From positions 158,250-222,249 of the forward strand of contig JAWKYB010000011.1 in NCBI GenBank assembly GCA_041396705.1: a stretch of DNA of 64,000 bases, in the 5' to 3' direction. The position numbers were made by a program, and so were the translations under genes. The notes below the pieces were generated by a model, which searched no databases, was not told the origin of the DNA, and saw nothing but the letters and a program-made list of their open reading frames with translations. Below, piece by piece: positions 26,967-36,058 of this stretch. Numbering within the stretch: position 1 is the stretch's first letter; every line of letters starts with the position of its first letter. Source of the DNA: Alphaproteobacteria bacterium (GTDB lineage: Bacteria; Pseudomonadota; Alphaproteobacteria; CALKHQ01).

Positions 26967-28202
26967 CTATAACCCTTCGCTATCGGGGGCCATCGTGCCC
27001 AGCCCGGTGGCGACATGGCCGGCGACACGCAGGGCCGCGACCAGCGCGGTCTGCAGCGGGGTCGGCACCCAGTCGCTGCGCAGCGTCAGGCCGATCGGCC
27101 GCTCGGTCTGCGGCAGGTCGAGCGGCAGCACGGTCAGCACGCCGAACCGGGTCTCGACCGCCACCTGGGCGCGCGACAGGATGGCCAGCCGGTCCGACCC
27201 CATCAGCACGCCGCGCAGCGCGACCAGCGAGCCGGTCTCGATCACGTTCGCCGGCGGCATGCGCCCGGCCAGCGCGAACATCTGCTCGAACCGCGCGCGC
27301 GCCGGCGTGTTCGGCCGTGGCGCCACCCACGGCCAGTCCAGCACGTCGGTCAGCGCCAGGGTGGCGCGGGCGGCCAGCGGGTGGTCCGGCCGCGCGATCA
27401 CGCACAGCCGGTCGCTGAACAGCGGCTCCTGCACGATGTCGGCGGGCAGCGGCGGCTGGCGCAGCGCGCCGACGATCAGGTCCAGATCGCCGCGCCGCAG
27501 CGCCGCGATCAGCCCCTCATAGGCGCCCTCGACGATGGAGACGGCGACGTCGGGGAAGCGGGCGGTGACGGCGTTGACCGCGGCCGGCAGGATCTCGGTG
27601 CGGGCCAGCGGCAGGCAGCCGACCGCGACCCGGCCGGTGACGGTGCCGGCCAGCGCGGCGAGGTCGTGGCCGGCCGCCTCGATCTCGCCGAGCGCCAGGT
27701 TGGCCATGCGGGCCAGATCGCGGCCGGGCTGGGTCAGCACCAGGCCGTGGCTGAGCCGCTCGAACAGCGGCACGCCGACCACCCGCTCCAGATCGCGGGC
27801 GGCCCGGTGGACGCTGGGCTGGGCGAGACCGAGCTGGCGGGCGGCACTGGCGAAGCCCTCGGTGCTGCCGACCGCGACCAGCGCGCGCAGCTGCGCCATC
27901 GTCGCCAGCCGTTCCAGCGGGCGCGGCTGTCCGCCGCCGGCGGCCAGCCGGCGCCCGGCCAGGGCCAGATGCTGCAGCGCCCGCTCGACCCGCCGCTGCA
28001 GCACCTCGCCGGCCGCAGTCAGGTACATGCCGGTGCTGCGCCGGTGGAACAGCGGGGTGCCGAAGCGCCGTTCCAGCTGGGCGATCGCCTTGGTCACCGC
28101 CGGCTGCGACAGGTTCGCCGCCTCGGCCGCACGGTTGGCGGTGCCGAGCCGCGCGGTCAGGTCGAAGGCGAGCAGATGGCGCAGCGACGGCGGTCGATCC
28201 AT
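26967..28202 (-). CDS. LysR-type regulator with two DNA-binding domains
   Basis: A 411-residue LysR protein, about 100 longer than normal. Residues 7-65 (LRHLLAFDLTARLGTANRAA, SQPAVTKAIAQLERRFG, LFHRR) and 101-160 (LRALVAVGSTEGFASAAR, AQPSVHRAARDLERVVG, LFERL) are both winged-HTH domains of the LysR kind. The effector-binding region follows (~185-400). The ATG at 28202 starts just before the first HTH. It lies between the two arms of the lig regulon, divergent from ligK and upstream of the minus arm, so it is the likely pathway activator. The tandem HTH is unusual. Confidence 0.88.
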   Translation of the reverse strand: MDRPPSLRHLLAFDLTARLGTANRAAEAANLSQPAVTKAIAQLERRFGTPLFHRRSTGMYLTAAGEVLQRRVERALQHLALAGRRLAAGGGQPRPLERLATMAQLRALVAVGSTEGFASAARQLGLAQPSVHRAARDLERVVGVPLFERLSHGLVLTQPGRDLARMANLALGEIEAAGHDLAALAGTVTGRVAVGCLPLARTEILPAAVNAVTARFPDVAVSIVEGAYEGLIAALRRGDLDLIVGALRQPPLPADIVQEPLFSDRLCVIARPDHPLAARATLALTDVLDWPWVAPRPNTPARARFEQMFALAGRMPPANVIETGSLVALRGVLMGSDRLAILSRAQVAVETRFGVLTVLPLDLPQTERPIGLTLRSDWVPTPLQTALVAALRVAGHVATGLGTMAPDSEGL

Positions 28203-28234
28203 GGCGCGGTTTCGGTCTTGCTCCGCAGGCGGGC

Positions 28235-28290
28235 GATAGCCAAAGTTTATACCCAATCGCATCCATGCCGCTTCGTCACAAGTGGCTATC
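28235..28290. promoter_or_regulatory. widely spaced inverted repeat in the lysR/ligK intergenic region
   Basis: GATAGCCA at 28235-28242 and its reverse complement TGGCTATC at 28283-28290 flank an AT-richer stretch (AAAGTTTATACCCAAT). The half-sites are 48 bp apart centre to centre, in the 137-bp region between the divergent lysR and ligK genes. LysR-type proteins commonly contact two separated half-sites here. A candidate regulator site; only the repeat is seen. Confidence 0.35.
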
Positions 28291-28339
28291 CGCGCATGGT
28301 TGCGGGCCGATCTTCCGTGCGGCTGCTGGGCAGGCGATC

Positions 28340-29014
28340 ATGAGCCATTGTGTCGTTCAGAATATCCGGCGCGCCGATGCGTCGGCGATCGCCGGCCTGG
28401 GCGAGGCCGGGGTGGCGACGGTGCACGAGGCCCAGGGCCGCACCGGCCTGATGCTCAGCTACATGCGGCCGATCTATGCCGGCGCACGCATCGCCGGCAG
28501 CGCGGTCACCGTGTCGGTGCCGCCGGCCGACAACTGGATGATCCACGTCGCGGTCGAGCAGTGCCAGCCCGGCGACATCATGGTGGTGGCGCCGACATCG
28601 CCCTGTGACGCCGGCTATTTCGGCGACCTGCTGGCCAACTCGCTGGCGGCGCGCGGCGTGCGCGGGCTGGTGATCGAGGCCGGGGTGCGCGACGTGCGCG
28701 AGCTGACCGCGATGGGCTTTCCGGTGTGGTCGCGCGCGATCTCGGCGCAGGGCACCGTCAAGGAGACGCTGGGCTCGGTCAACGTGCCGCTGGTCTGTGC
28801 CGGCGCCCTGGTCAACCCCGGCGACGTGATCGTCGCCGACGACGATGGCGTCTGCGTGGTGCCGTGCGACACCGCGGCGGACGCGCTGGCCAAGGCGCGG
28901 GCGCGCGAGGAGAAGGAGGCCGGCGTGCGCGCGCGCCTGGTCGCCGGCGAGCTCGGGCTCGACGTCTACGGCATGCGTGCGAAGCTGGCCGAGAAGGGCC
29001 TGAAATATGTCTGA
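28340..29014 (+). CDS. ligK: 4-carboxy-4-hydroxy-2-oxoadipate aldolase (RraA-like)
   Basis: A 224-residue RraA-fold aldolase. The typical sequence blocks are TVHEAQGRTGLM, GSAVTVSVPPADNWMIH, GDLLANSLAARGVRGLVIEAGVRD with the catalytic Arg/Asp, and PVWSRAISAQGTVKE. It cleaves the LigJ product into pyruvate and oxaloacetate, the last step of the pathway. The ATG at 28340 leaves the whole domain. Its 3' end overlaps ligU by eight bases. Confidence 0.93.
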   Translation: MSHCVVQNIRRADASAIAGLGEAGVATVHEAQGRTGLMLSYMRPIYAGARIAGSAVTVSVPPADNWMIHVAVEQCQPGDIMVVAPTSPCDAGYFGDLLANSLAARGVRGLVIEAGVRDVRELTAMGFPVWSRAISAQGTVKETLGSVNVPLVCAGALVNPGDVIVADDDGVCVVPCDTAADALAKARAREEKEAGVRARLVAGELGLDVYGMRAKLAEKGLKYV

Positions 29015-30086
29015 CCCGCGCGCCGCGGCGGGCGGCATCCGCTGCATGTGGATGCGCGGCGGCACCTCGAAGGGCGGCTATTTCCTGGCCGAGGATCTGC
29101 CGGCCGATACCGCCGCGCGCGACCGCTTGCTGATGCGGATCATGGGCACACCCGACCGGCGCCAGATCGACGGGCTCGGCGGCGCCGACCCGCTGACCTC
29201 GAAGATCGCCGTCGTGCGCAAGTCCGACCGGCCGGGCATCGACGTCGACTATCTGTTCCTGCAGGTCTTCGTCGACCGACCGATCGTCACCGACCAGCAG
29301 AACTGCGGCAACATCCTGGCCGGCATCGGCGGATTCGCCATCGAGCGCGGGCTGGTGGCCGGCCGCGACCCGGAGACGCCGGTCGCCATCTACATGGAGA
29401 ACACCGCCCAGACCGCGGTGGCGCGGATCGCCACACCCGGCGGCTGGCCGACCTATGCCGGCGACGCCGCCATCGACGGCGTGCCGGGCACCGCCGCGCC
29501 GGTGCCGCTGGAGTTCCGCGACACCGCCGGCTCGACCTGCGGCGCGCTGCTGCCGACCGGCAACGCGGTCGACCGGATCGACGGGGTCGAGGCCACCCTG
29601 ATCGACAACGGCATGCCCTGTGTCGTGATGCGTGCCGCCGACCTCGGCATCGACGGCGACGAGGACTGCGCCGCGCTGGAGGCGGACGCAGGGCTGCGGG
29701 CGCGGCTGGAGGCGATCAGGCTGGCCGCCGGGCCGCTGATGAACCTGGGCGACGTGGCCGACAAGTCGGTGCCGAAGATGACGCTGGTCTCCGCCGCACG
29801 CGCCGGCGGCGCGCTCAGCACCCGGTCGTTCATCCCGCACAAGTGCCACGACGCCATCGGCGTGTTCGCCGCGGTCAGCGTGGCCACGGCGGCCACGCTG
29901 ACCGGCACGCCGGCGGCGTCGGTCGCCGCGCTGCCGCCGGGCCGCCGCAAGTCGCTGGACATCGAGCATCCGACCGGCCGGATGACCGTGATCGTCGATC
30001 TCGACGACAGCGGCGCGGTCGCCGGCGCCGCGCTGCTGCGCACCGCCCGCAAGCTGTTCGACGGCGTCGTCTTCGCCGACGGCTGA
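29007..30086 (+). CDS. ligU: 4-oxalomesaconate tautomerase (PrpF family, LigU/GalD)
   Basis: A 359-residue PrpF-family isomerase. It begins GGIRCMWMRGGTSKGGYFLAEDLP and continues IDGLGGADPLTSKIAVV and QQNCGNILAGIGGFAIERGL, whose Cys is the family active-site thiol. A second catalytic region is IPHKCHDAIGVFAA. LigU/GalD interconverts the keto and enol tautomers of 4-oxalomesaconate so that LigJ can hydrate it. Overlap with ligK and the context make this assignment firm, although other PrpF proteins act on aconitates. Confidence 0.9.
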   Translation: MSDPRAAAGGIRCMWMRGGTSKGGYFLAEDLPADTAARDRLLMRIMGTPDRRQIDGLGGADPLTSKIAVVRKSDRPGIDVDYLFLQVFVDRPIVTDQQNCGNILAGIGGFAIERGLVAGRDPETPVAIYMENTAQTAVARIATPGGWPTYAGDAAIDGVPGTAAPVPLEFRDTAGSTCGALLPTGNAVDRIDGVEATLIDNGMPCVVMRAADLGIDGDEDCAALEADAGLRARLEAIRLAAGPLMNLGDVADKSVPKMTLVSAARAGGALSTRSFIPHKCHDAIGVFAAVSVATAATLTGTPAASVAALPPGRRKSLDIEHPTGRMTVIVDLDDSGAVAGAALLRTARKLFDGVVFADG

Positions 30087-30182
30087 CGGCGAACCGTACC
30101 CGCGCTTGACGCTGCGGGTCGCGCGATGCACGAAGGCCTCTGTGCCGGGCCGCCCGGACCCTGATCCCATGCGGCGGCCGGT

Positions 30183-31229
30183 TTGACAGGGAAGCAGGCG
30201 ACGGCGGTGCGCAGGGCACGGGTTCGACTGAAGGACATTGCCGACCGCACCGGTTTTTCCATCAACACGGTGTCGCTGGCGCTGCGCGAGAGCCCGCGCA
30301 TCCCGGCCGAGACCCGCAAGGTGATCCGCGCGGCGGCGGACAGCCTGAACTACCTGCCCAACCAGATCGCCAAATCGCTGGTCAAGCGCGAGACCCGCAC
30401 CGTCGGCCTGGTGCTGACCAACATCCTGAACCCGACCCTGACCCAGACCGCACAGACGCTGGAGCGCATGCTGGCCGACCGCGGCTATTCCATCCTGTTC
30501 GCCACCTCGAACAACACGGTCGAGCAGGAGGACGCGGTCATCGACATGTTCCGCAGCCGCCAGGTCGACGGCATGCTGGTCTACCCGACCCGCCATTGCC
30601 GGCTCGACCGGGTCCGCGCCCTGCGCCAGGCCGGCTATCCGATCGTGCTGCTGGTCGCATTGCCCGACGCGGCCGGCGTCGACGCGGTCAGCGTCGACGA
30701 CCGCAGCGGCGCCTACAAGGCGACCCGCCACCTGCTGGAGCTTGGCCATTCGCGCATCGGCTTCCTGGATTCGGCGCACCCGCTCGGCAACAACGAGAAG
30801 CGCGACGGCCATCTGCAGGCGCTCGCCGAGTTCGGCGTCGCGCGCGACGACGCGCTGATCTGCGACCCGAAGGGCCATGGCGCCGGCCAGGGATTCGACG
30901 CGATGTACCGGCTGATGGCCAGCGCCGAGCCGCCGACCGCGGTATTCGCGGCCAACGATTCGCTCGCCATCGGGGCGTTGCGCTGGTGCCAGAAGCACGG
31001 GCTGGACGTGCCCGCCGACCTGTCGGTGGTCGGTTTCGACAATATCGAGCTGGCGCAGTTCACCGCCGTGTCGCTGACCACCATCAACTATGCGGTCCAG
31101 CGGCTCAGCCGGATGGCGATCGACCGCCTGCTGGCGCTGATCGAGGCCGGCGACAGCCTGCCGCCGCCGCGGGTCACGCTGCTGGACCCCGAACTGGTGG
31201 TGCGCGAAAGCAGCGGGCCGCCGCGCTGA
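30183..31229 (+). CDS. LacI family transcriptional regulator
   Basis: A 348-residue regulator: N-terminal HTH (VRLKDIADRTGFSINTVSLALRES, hinge around YLPNQIAKSLVKRETRTVGLV) and a periplasmic-binding-protein-like effector domain (ILNPTLTQTAQTLERML, AVFAANDSLAIGAL, VVGFDNIELAQF). The frame starts at a TTG at 30183; a GTG at 30207 is an equally good candidate that still leaves the HTH complete. It lies 96 bp downstream of ligU in the same direction. It may control the plus arm or the following MetE-like gene. The effector is unknown. Confidence 0.88.
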   Translation: MTGKQATAVRRARVRLKDIADRTGFSINTVSLALRESPRIPAETRKVIRAAADSLNYLPNQIAKSLVKRETRTVGLVLTNILNPTLTQTAQTLERMLADRGYSILFATSNNTVEQEDAVIDMFRSRQVDGMLVYPTRHCRLDRVRALRQAGYPIVLLVALPDAAGVDAVSVDDRSGAYKATRHLLELGHSRIGFLDSAHPLGNNEKRDGHLQALAEFGVARDDALICDPKGHGAGQGFDAMYRLMASAEPPTAVFAANDSLAIGALRWCQKHGLDVPADLSVVGFDNIELAQFTAVSLTTINYAVQRLSRMAIDRLLALIEAGDSLPPPRVTLLDPELVVRESSGPPR

Positions 31230-31351
31230 CGTCGGCGTGCGGCGGTGCGGCTTGACCCGGCTCGTCCGCCGCGCCCAGGATCGGCGCGACCGGCACGCGG
31301 CGGGCGGCGGCGTCGGCGACCGCACAATGACACGCCCGGCCGGGAGGCCCC

Positions 31352-32366
31352 ATGACCGCGACCCCGCTGTTCCCGACCACCGTCGCCGGCAGCCTGCCGA
31401 AGCCGTTCTGGCTGGCGGAGCCGGAGAAGCTGTGGCCGGCGTGGCGCCACCAGGGCGCGGCGCTGGAGGCGGCGCAGCGCGACGCGGTGCTGGTCTGGCT
31501 GAAGGAGCAGGAGGACGCCGGCATCGACGTCGCCTCGGAGGGCGAGCAGGGCCGCATCCACTTCGTCCACGGCTTCCTGCAGCACATCGACGGCATCGAC
31601 TGGAACCTGAAGACGCCGATGGGCATCCGCAACAACCGCTACGTCGTCGACGTGCCGACGGTGACCGCGGCGGTGACGCGGCCGCGGCCGGTGCATGGGC
31701 GCGAGGCCGGCTTCCTGCGCGCCCACGCCCGCGGGCCGGTGAAGTTCACGCTGCCCGGGCCGATGACCATCTGCGACACCATCGCCGACGGCCACTACGG
31801 GCGGCGCGCCGACATGGCGATGGCGTTCGCGGCGCTGCTGAACCAGGAGGCGCGCGAGCTCGACGCGCTCGGCATCGACGTGATCCAGTTCGACGAGCCC
31901 GCCTTCAACGTGTTCGAGGCCGACGTGCTGGACTGGGGCATCGCCGCGCTGGAGCGCGCCGCCGAGGGCCTGAAGGCGCGGACGGCGGTGCACATCTGCT
32001 ACGGCTACGGCATCGAGGCCAACATCAAGTGGAAGCAGACGCTGGGCGCCGAGTGGCGGCAGTACGAGGCGATCTTCCCGGCGCTGAACGCCAGCCGCAT
32101 CGGCCAGGTCTCGCTGGAATGCGCCGGCAGCCACGTGCCGATGGCGCTGATCGGACTGCTGCCGGACAAGGAGGATCCTGGTCGGCGCCATCGACGTCGC
32201 CACCGACCGGGTCGAGACGGCGCAGGAGGTGGCCGCCACGCTCGGCGAGGCGGCCCGCCACGCCGACGCCGGCCGCATCCAGGCCTGCACCAACTGCGGC
32301 CTGGCGTTGCTGCCGCGCGACGTGGCCGTCGCCGCTTCAGGGCGCTCGGCGAAGGCGCGGCGCTGA
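31352..32366 (+). pseudogene. MetE-like (cobalamin-independent methionine synthase family) protein, frameshifted as written
   Basis: Related to the catalytic half of cobalamin-independent methionine synthase. It opens PTTVAGSLPKPFWLAEP, then has GIDVASEGEQGR, VKFTLPGPMTICDT, VIQFDEPAF and the zinc ligands in HICYGYG, SLECAGSH and CTNCGLALLPR. The last element is in another frame: an extra base near 32174 shifts the sequence after LLPDKE to ILVGAIDVATD. A missing base near 32333 shifts it back to RALGEGAALMR. It could supply or remove methyl groups linked to O-demethylation of lignin aromatics feeding the lig route. That link is inference. Confidence 0.75.
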
Positions 32367-33623
32367 TGCGGAAAGGGACGGTACGGCTGACCGGGCCGCC
32401 CTCGCGGGGTCCCCGCGCCGAATGCCGGCGGCCGAGTTCGCTGGTCGCGACGCTGACGCCGTTGCTGCGCACCAGCACGCCGTCATTGTCGTAGACGGTG
32501 CTGGCGCTCTCGAAGAAGGTGAACGGCACCCGAAGCCGACCCTGCGGGCGCGCAGGAAGTTGATGGCGATGTCGGGCGGCGTGACGATGCTGACCGGCAG
32601 GTCGCCGGCGCGGGCGCGGCCCTGCAGCACGTCCACGCCGTAGATCGCGGCCAGGTGGGCGTTCGATTCGAAGCTGATCCCGATCGAGACCACGGCGCTG
32701 TCGCTGCCCTCGCGCACCACCTCCGGCGCGACGCTGAGCACGGGGGCGCGGTCGGAATGCCGGTTGATGGTCTGGATCTCGCGGAACACCGAGGTGCTGC
32801 CGGTGATCCAGAACGCGCTCGCGGTCAGCTCCGGGTCGGTCTGCTGCATGATCGCGACCGCGCCGGCAACCAGGCCGGCGAGCTCGGTGCGGGCGTTGGC
32901 CGGGTCCTCGACGGCGAGATACTGCACCTCGATCCCGAGCGCCTGGGCGAAGTCGGCGATCGGCTTGGCCTGGGTCTCGACCGCGCTGACGTTCTGCGCG
33001 TCGACCAGGATGCCGAAATTCTGCAGGTTCGGCATCAGGTCCAGCACATAGGCCATCTGCACCTCGACCGGCATGTTCAGCGAGGTGAAGGCGAAGTTGG
33101 TGCCGGTGCCGCGGTCGTAGCTGTCGACCTGGCCCAGCACCACCGGGTCCTTGGCACAGACGGTGACCACCGGGATCGCGCCGTCGCGGTAGCTGTCCCA
33201 CAGCCACGCCGCGGCGTTGGAGCCCATGGCGAAGATCAGGTCGCTGCCCAGCTGGTCGGCCAGCGCCAGCGCCTGGCGGCCGCGGGCGTCGTCGTCGCCG
33301 TAGTTGACCACGGTGACCTCGGCATTGATGCCGCCGTCGTGCATGACCGCCAGGATCTTGCTTATCGCGATGGCATAGGCGGCCGAGGGCTTGGAATAGA
33401 GCACCAGCACCTGCTGGGCGTCGCTGCCGCCGGCCAGCGGCCGGATCTCCACCCGGTCCGCGTCGGCAACGGTGACGGTCCAGTCCGCCGCGACCGCGGC
33501 GTCATAGGCGAACCAGTCGCCGTCGGCCGCCGCGGCCGGCGCGGCCAGGGCGAATAGAGCGGCGCCCGCGGCGAGCGCGCCGAGTACGGTGCCGGCGGCC
33601 CGGCGCTGCCAGTGATCGGACAT
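32337..33623 (-). CDS. orphan ABC-type substrate-binding protein (ABC_sub_bind family), frameshift near its end
   Basis: An exported protein: signal peptide in residues ~8-33 (AAGTVLGALAAGAALFALAAPAAAA), then a two-lobe periplasmic-binding fold (QVLVLYSKPSAAYAIAISKIL, FAMGSNAAAWLWDSY, FGILVDAQNVSAVE, AFWITGSTSVFREIQT). About 364 residues down, INFLRARRVGF should continue as RVPFTFFESASTVYDNDGVLVRSNG in the next frame. One base is missing near 32532, so the true C-terminus is uncertain. RBS GGAGACC precedes the ATG at 33623. No ABC permease or ATPase accompanies it; it is the last gene of an operon with a sensor-MFS protein and an ATP-grasp ligase. Confidence 0.8.
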   Translation of the reverse strand: MSDHWQRRAAGTVLGALAAGAALFALAAPAAAADGDWFAYDAAVAADWTVTVADADRVEIRPLAGGSDAQQVLVLYSKPSAAYAIAISKILAVMHDGGINAEVTVVNYGDDDARGRQALALADQLGSDLIFAMGSNAAAWLWDSYRDGAIPVVTVCAKDPVVLGQVDSYDRGTGTNFAFTSLNMPVEVQMAYVLDLMPNLQNFGILVDAQNVSAVETQAKPIADFAQALGIEVQYLAVEDPANARTELAGLVAGAVAIMQQTDPELTASAFWITGSTSVFREIQTINRHSDRAPVLSVAPEVVREGSDSAVVSIGISFESNAHLAAIYGVDVLQGRARAGDLPVSIVTPPDIAINFLRARRVGFGCRSPSSRAPAPSTTMTACWCAATASASRPANSAAGIRRGDPARAARSAVPSLSASAPRLRRAP

Positions 33624-33633
33624 CGGTGGTCTC

Positions 33634-36033
33634 CTACTCCGTGGGAACGAGTGCGCCGTGCCCGGCCGTTCGGCGCGGGGCGGCGCGAAGGACGAACAGG
33701 ACGGCGAACAGCGCTATGGCGCCGCCGATCCAGGCGATCAGTTCGGCCCGCTGACCGGCGACGATGAAGAGCTGGCCGACGATGATCGGACCGGCGACAT
33801 GGCCGGCGCGCTCGAGGAAGCGGTAGCTGGCGGTGACGGTGCTGGCGCCGACCGCATGGCCGAGCGCGGATTCGGTCACGTGGGTCACCACCGGCGCGTT
33901 GATGAAGCCGTGGGCGATGCCGACCAGCGCGACGCCTGCCAGCAGCACGGCGGCCTCGGCAAGGCCGGCCGGGACGCCGGCGAGGTCGGTCACCCGGTCG
34001 ACCGCGCCGACCAGGGCCAGGCCCAGGCCGCTGATCGCGGCGCCCCAGAACAGGATGCCGCGCGTGCTGCCCAGCCGGTCGGCGACGCGGGTCATCAGGC
34101 TGCTGGCGACGATCACGCCGGCGCCGTAGACCATGATGATCTGGCCGATGTCCTCCTGCGGGTAGCCGCGGGCGGACAGCAGCAGCGGCAGCGCGAAGAT
34201 GACGACGCCGGTCAGCACCGCCTTGGCCGGCATGCCGATCAGCAGGATGGTCTTCAGGAACGCGGGGTCGCGCAGCACCCGCACCGCGTTGCGCCCGATC
34301 TCGGCCAGGTTGGCGGCCAGGGTGGCGGTGCGCTGGCGCGCGCGGGCGCAGCCGGGCACCACGGCAAAGGCGTAGACCGCGATCAGGCCGGCAATGCCGG
34401 CGGCGACCAGGAACACGTTCTGCGTGCCGACATAGGTCACCAGCAGCGAGCCGATCGCCATGCCGGCGATCATGCCGCCCTGGAAGCCGAACACGATGAT
34501 GCCGGCGCCCTGGGTCTTGCGGCCGCTGGCGGCGGTCGCCAGGATGTAGGCCTGCACGCCGATGAACAGCATGCCCTGGCCGATGCCGGACAGCGCGCGG
34601 GCGGCGATCATCACGGCGATGTCCAGCGGCACCGCGAGCAGCGCCAGGCCGGCGGCAGCCAGCACCAGCCCCCACGCGATCAGCGGCTTCGGGCTGGCCT
34701 GCTGGGCGAAGTGCCCGGCCGGCACCAGCGTCAGCGCGAAGGCGAGGTAGAATGCCAGGAACGGCGCCGAGACCAGCGATTCCGGCAGGCCGGCCTCCGC
34801 GACCAGGCGCTGGAAGTGCTGCGGCAGGAAGGCATAGGTCAGGTGCTCGGCCAGCACGGCGAGGAAGAACAGCGGCTTGACGATGTCCAGCGCGGCCTCG
34901 CCTTGCGGCGACTGCGCGGCCGCACCGTCCGCGCCCGGGCGGCGCGGCAGCCGCAGCGAGCGGGCCAGTTGCATGAACACGCCGGAGAGCAGGGCGGAGG
35001 CGACGAACAGGGCGGCGAAGTTCTTCACGCTGCGCGCCACCGCGCGATAGACCACGCCCTCCGGCACCGAGACCAGCACGCTGATCGCGTGGTCCGCGCC
35101 GGCATCGGTCAGGTCGACCACATAGTCGTAGGTGCCGCTCCACGGCAGCCAGTCGTCGTCGGCCGCGTCCTGCTCGTGGACCCGCGGCTCGCCGTCGATG
35201 GCGATGCCGACGGCGCCGAGATCGGGATTGAGCTGAAGATACTCGCGGAACAGGCCGTCCAGCCCCTGCACCTCGTCGAGGCCGAGGTTGAAGCTGATCA
35301 GGCTCGACAGCCGCTCGCCCAGCGAGTCGGCGAGCGCGCGGGCCTTGGCCTGGGTGCCTTCGGCGTAGAGCCCGACCAGGGTGGCGATCACCGCCGCCGC
35401 CATGGCGGCGAAGACCGCGGCCAGGCCCAGCTGCAGCCACGGAAAGCGGGCGCCTGCGAAGCGGCGGGCCCCCAAAGCGGCAAAGGCCGCGAAGGCGGCC
35501 GAAAGCGTAAGCGATGCCCAAAGCAGCGGCCCGAACCCCTGTTGCAGCCGCGTGTCGATCGCCGCGCGTTGCATGGTCACCGCCAGGCTGCCCGCCTCTT
35601 CGAAGCGCGTGCGCAGCGGCAGCACCACCTGCAGCAGCGCGCCGTCGCCGTGGACCGCATAGTCGTCGGCGCCGCCACCCGCGACCGGCGGCAGCAGGGT
35701 CGTCTCCGGCGCCGTGCCGGCCGCGAACACGATCGCGCCGGCGGGGTCGTAGACCGTCATGGCGACGATCGACGGGTCGGTCTGGGTGAACGGATCGGCC
35801 TTGGTCGCGAAGCCGACGAACTGGTTCAGCGGCAGGCCGCGGCGCAGATAGCCGTCCAGCGACGTCTGCAGCACGCGGGCCTGCGCGGCCAGCTTGTCGA
35901 GGTAGTAGTGCTGGTAGGTGCGCTGCCCCTCGCCGAAGCCGATGTACATCAGCAGCATCAGCGAGACGGCAGCCACCAGGAACATGGCGACGGCATCGAC
36001 CAGGCGCTGCCTGAGGCTTGTCGGGGCTGCCAT
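33634..36033 (-). CDS. MFS transporter fused to two N-terminal extracytoplasmic sensor modules
   Basis: A 799-residue membrane protein with an unusual layout. TM1 (~11-33) and TM2 (~168-188) flank a ~135-residue extracytoplasmic domain (QARVLQTSLDGYLRRGLPLN, DPSIVAMTVYDPAGAIVFAAG). TM3 (~199-223) and TM4 (~339-358) flank a second one (LSSLISFNLGLDEVQG, NPDLGAVGIAIDGE). Both resemble Cache-type sensor domains of receptors. A short linker leads to a twelve-helix MFS permease (~385-785). It starts 25 bp after the ATP-grasp stop and ends 10 bp before the binding-protein gene. It could be a transporter gated by an external ligand, or a transceptor. Confidence 0.82.
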   Translation of the reverse strand: MAAPTSLRQRLVDAVAMFLVAAVSLMLLMYIGFGEGQRTYQHYYLDKLAAQARVLQTSLDGYLRRGLPLNQFVGFATKADPFTQTDPSIVAMTVYDPAGAIVFAAGTAPETTLLPPVAGGGADDYAVHGDGALLQVVLPLRTRFEEAGSLAVTMQRAAIDTRLQQGFGPLLWASLTLSAAFAAFAALGARRFAGARFPWLQLGLAAVFAAMAAAVIATLVGLYAEGTQAKARALADSLGERLSSLISFNLGLDEVQGLDGLFREYLQLNPDLGAVGIAIDGEPRVHEQDAADDDWLPWSGTYDYVVDLTDAGADHAISVLVSVPEGVVYRAVARSVKNFAALFVASALLSGVFMQLARSLRLPRRPGADGAAAQSPQGEAALDIVKPLFFLAVLAEHLTYAFLPQHFQRLVAEAGLPESLVSAPFLAFYLAFALTLVPAGHFAQQASPKPLIAWGLVLAAAGLALLAVPLDIAVMIAARALSGIGQGMLFIGVQAYILATAASGRKTQGAGIIVFGFQGGMIAGMAIGSLLVTYVGTQNVFLVAAGIAGLIAVYAFAVVPGCARARQRTATLAANLAEIGRNAVRVLRDPAFLKTILLIGMPAKAVLTGVVIFALPLLLSARGYPQEDIGQIIMVYGAGVIVASSLMTRVADRLGSTRGILFWGAAISGLGLALVGAVDRVTDLAGVPAGLAEAAVLLAGVALVGIAHGFINAPVVTHVTESALGHAVGASTVTASYRFLERAGHVAGPIIVGQLFIVAGQRAELIAWIGGAIALFAVLFVLRAAPRRTAGHGALVPTE

Positions 36034-36058
36034 CACCGCGTCGCCGCGCCGCCCGCCG

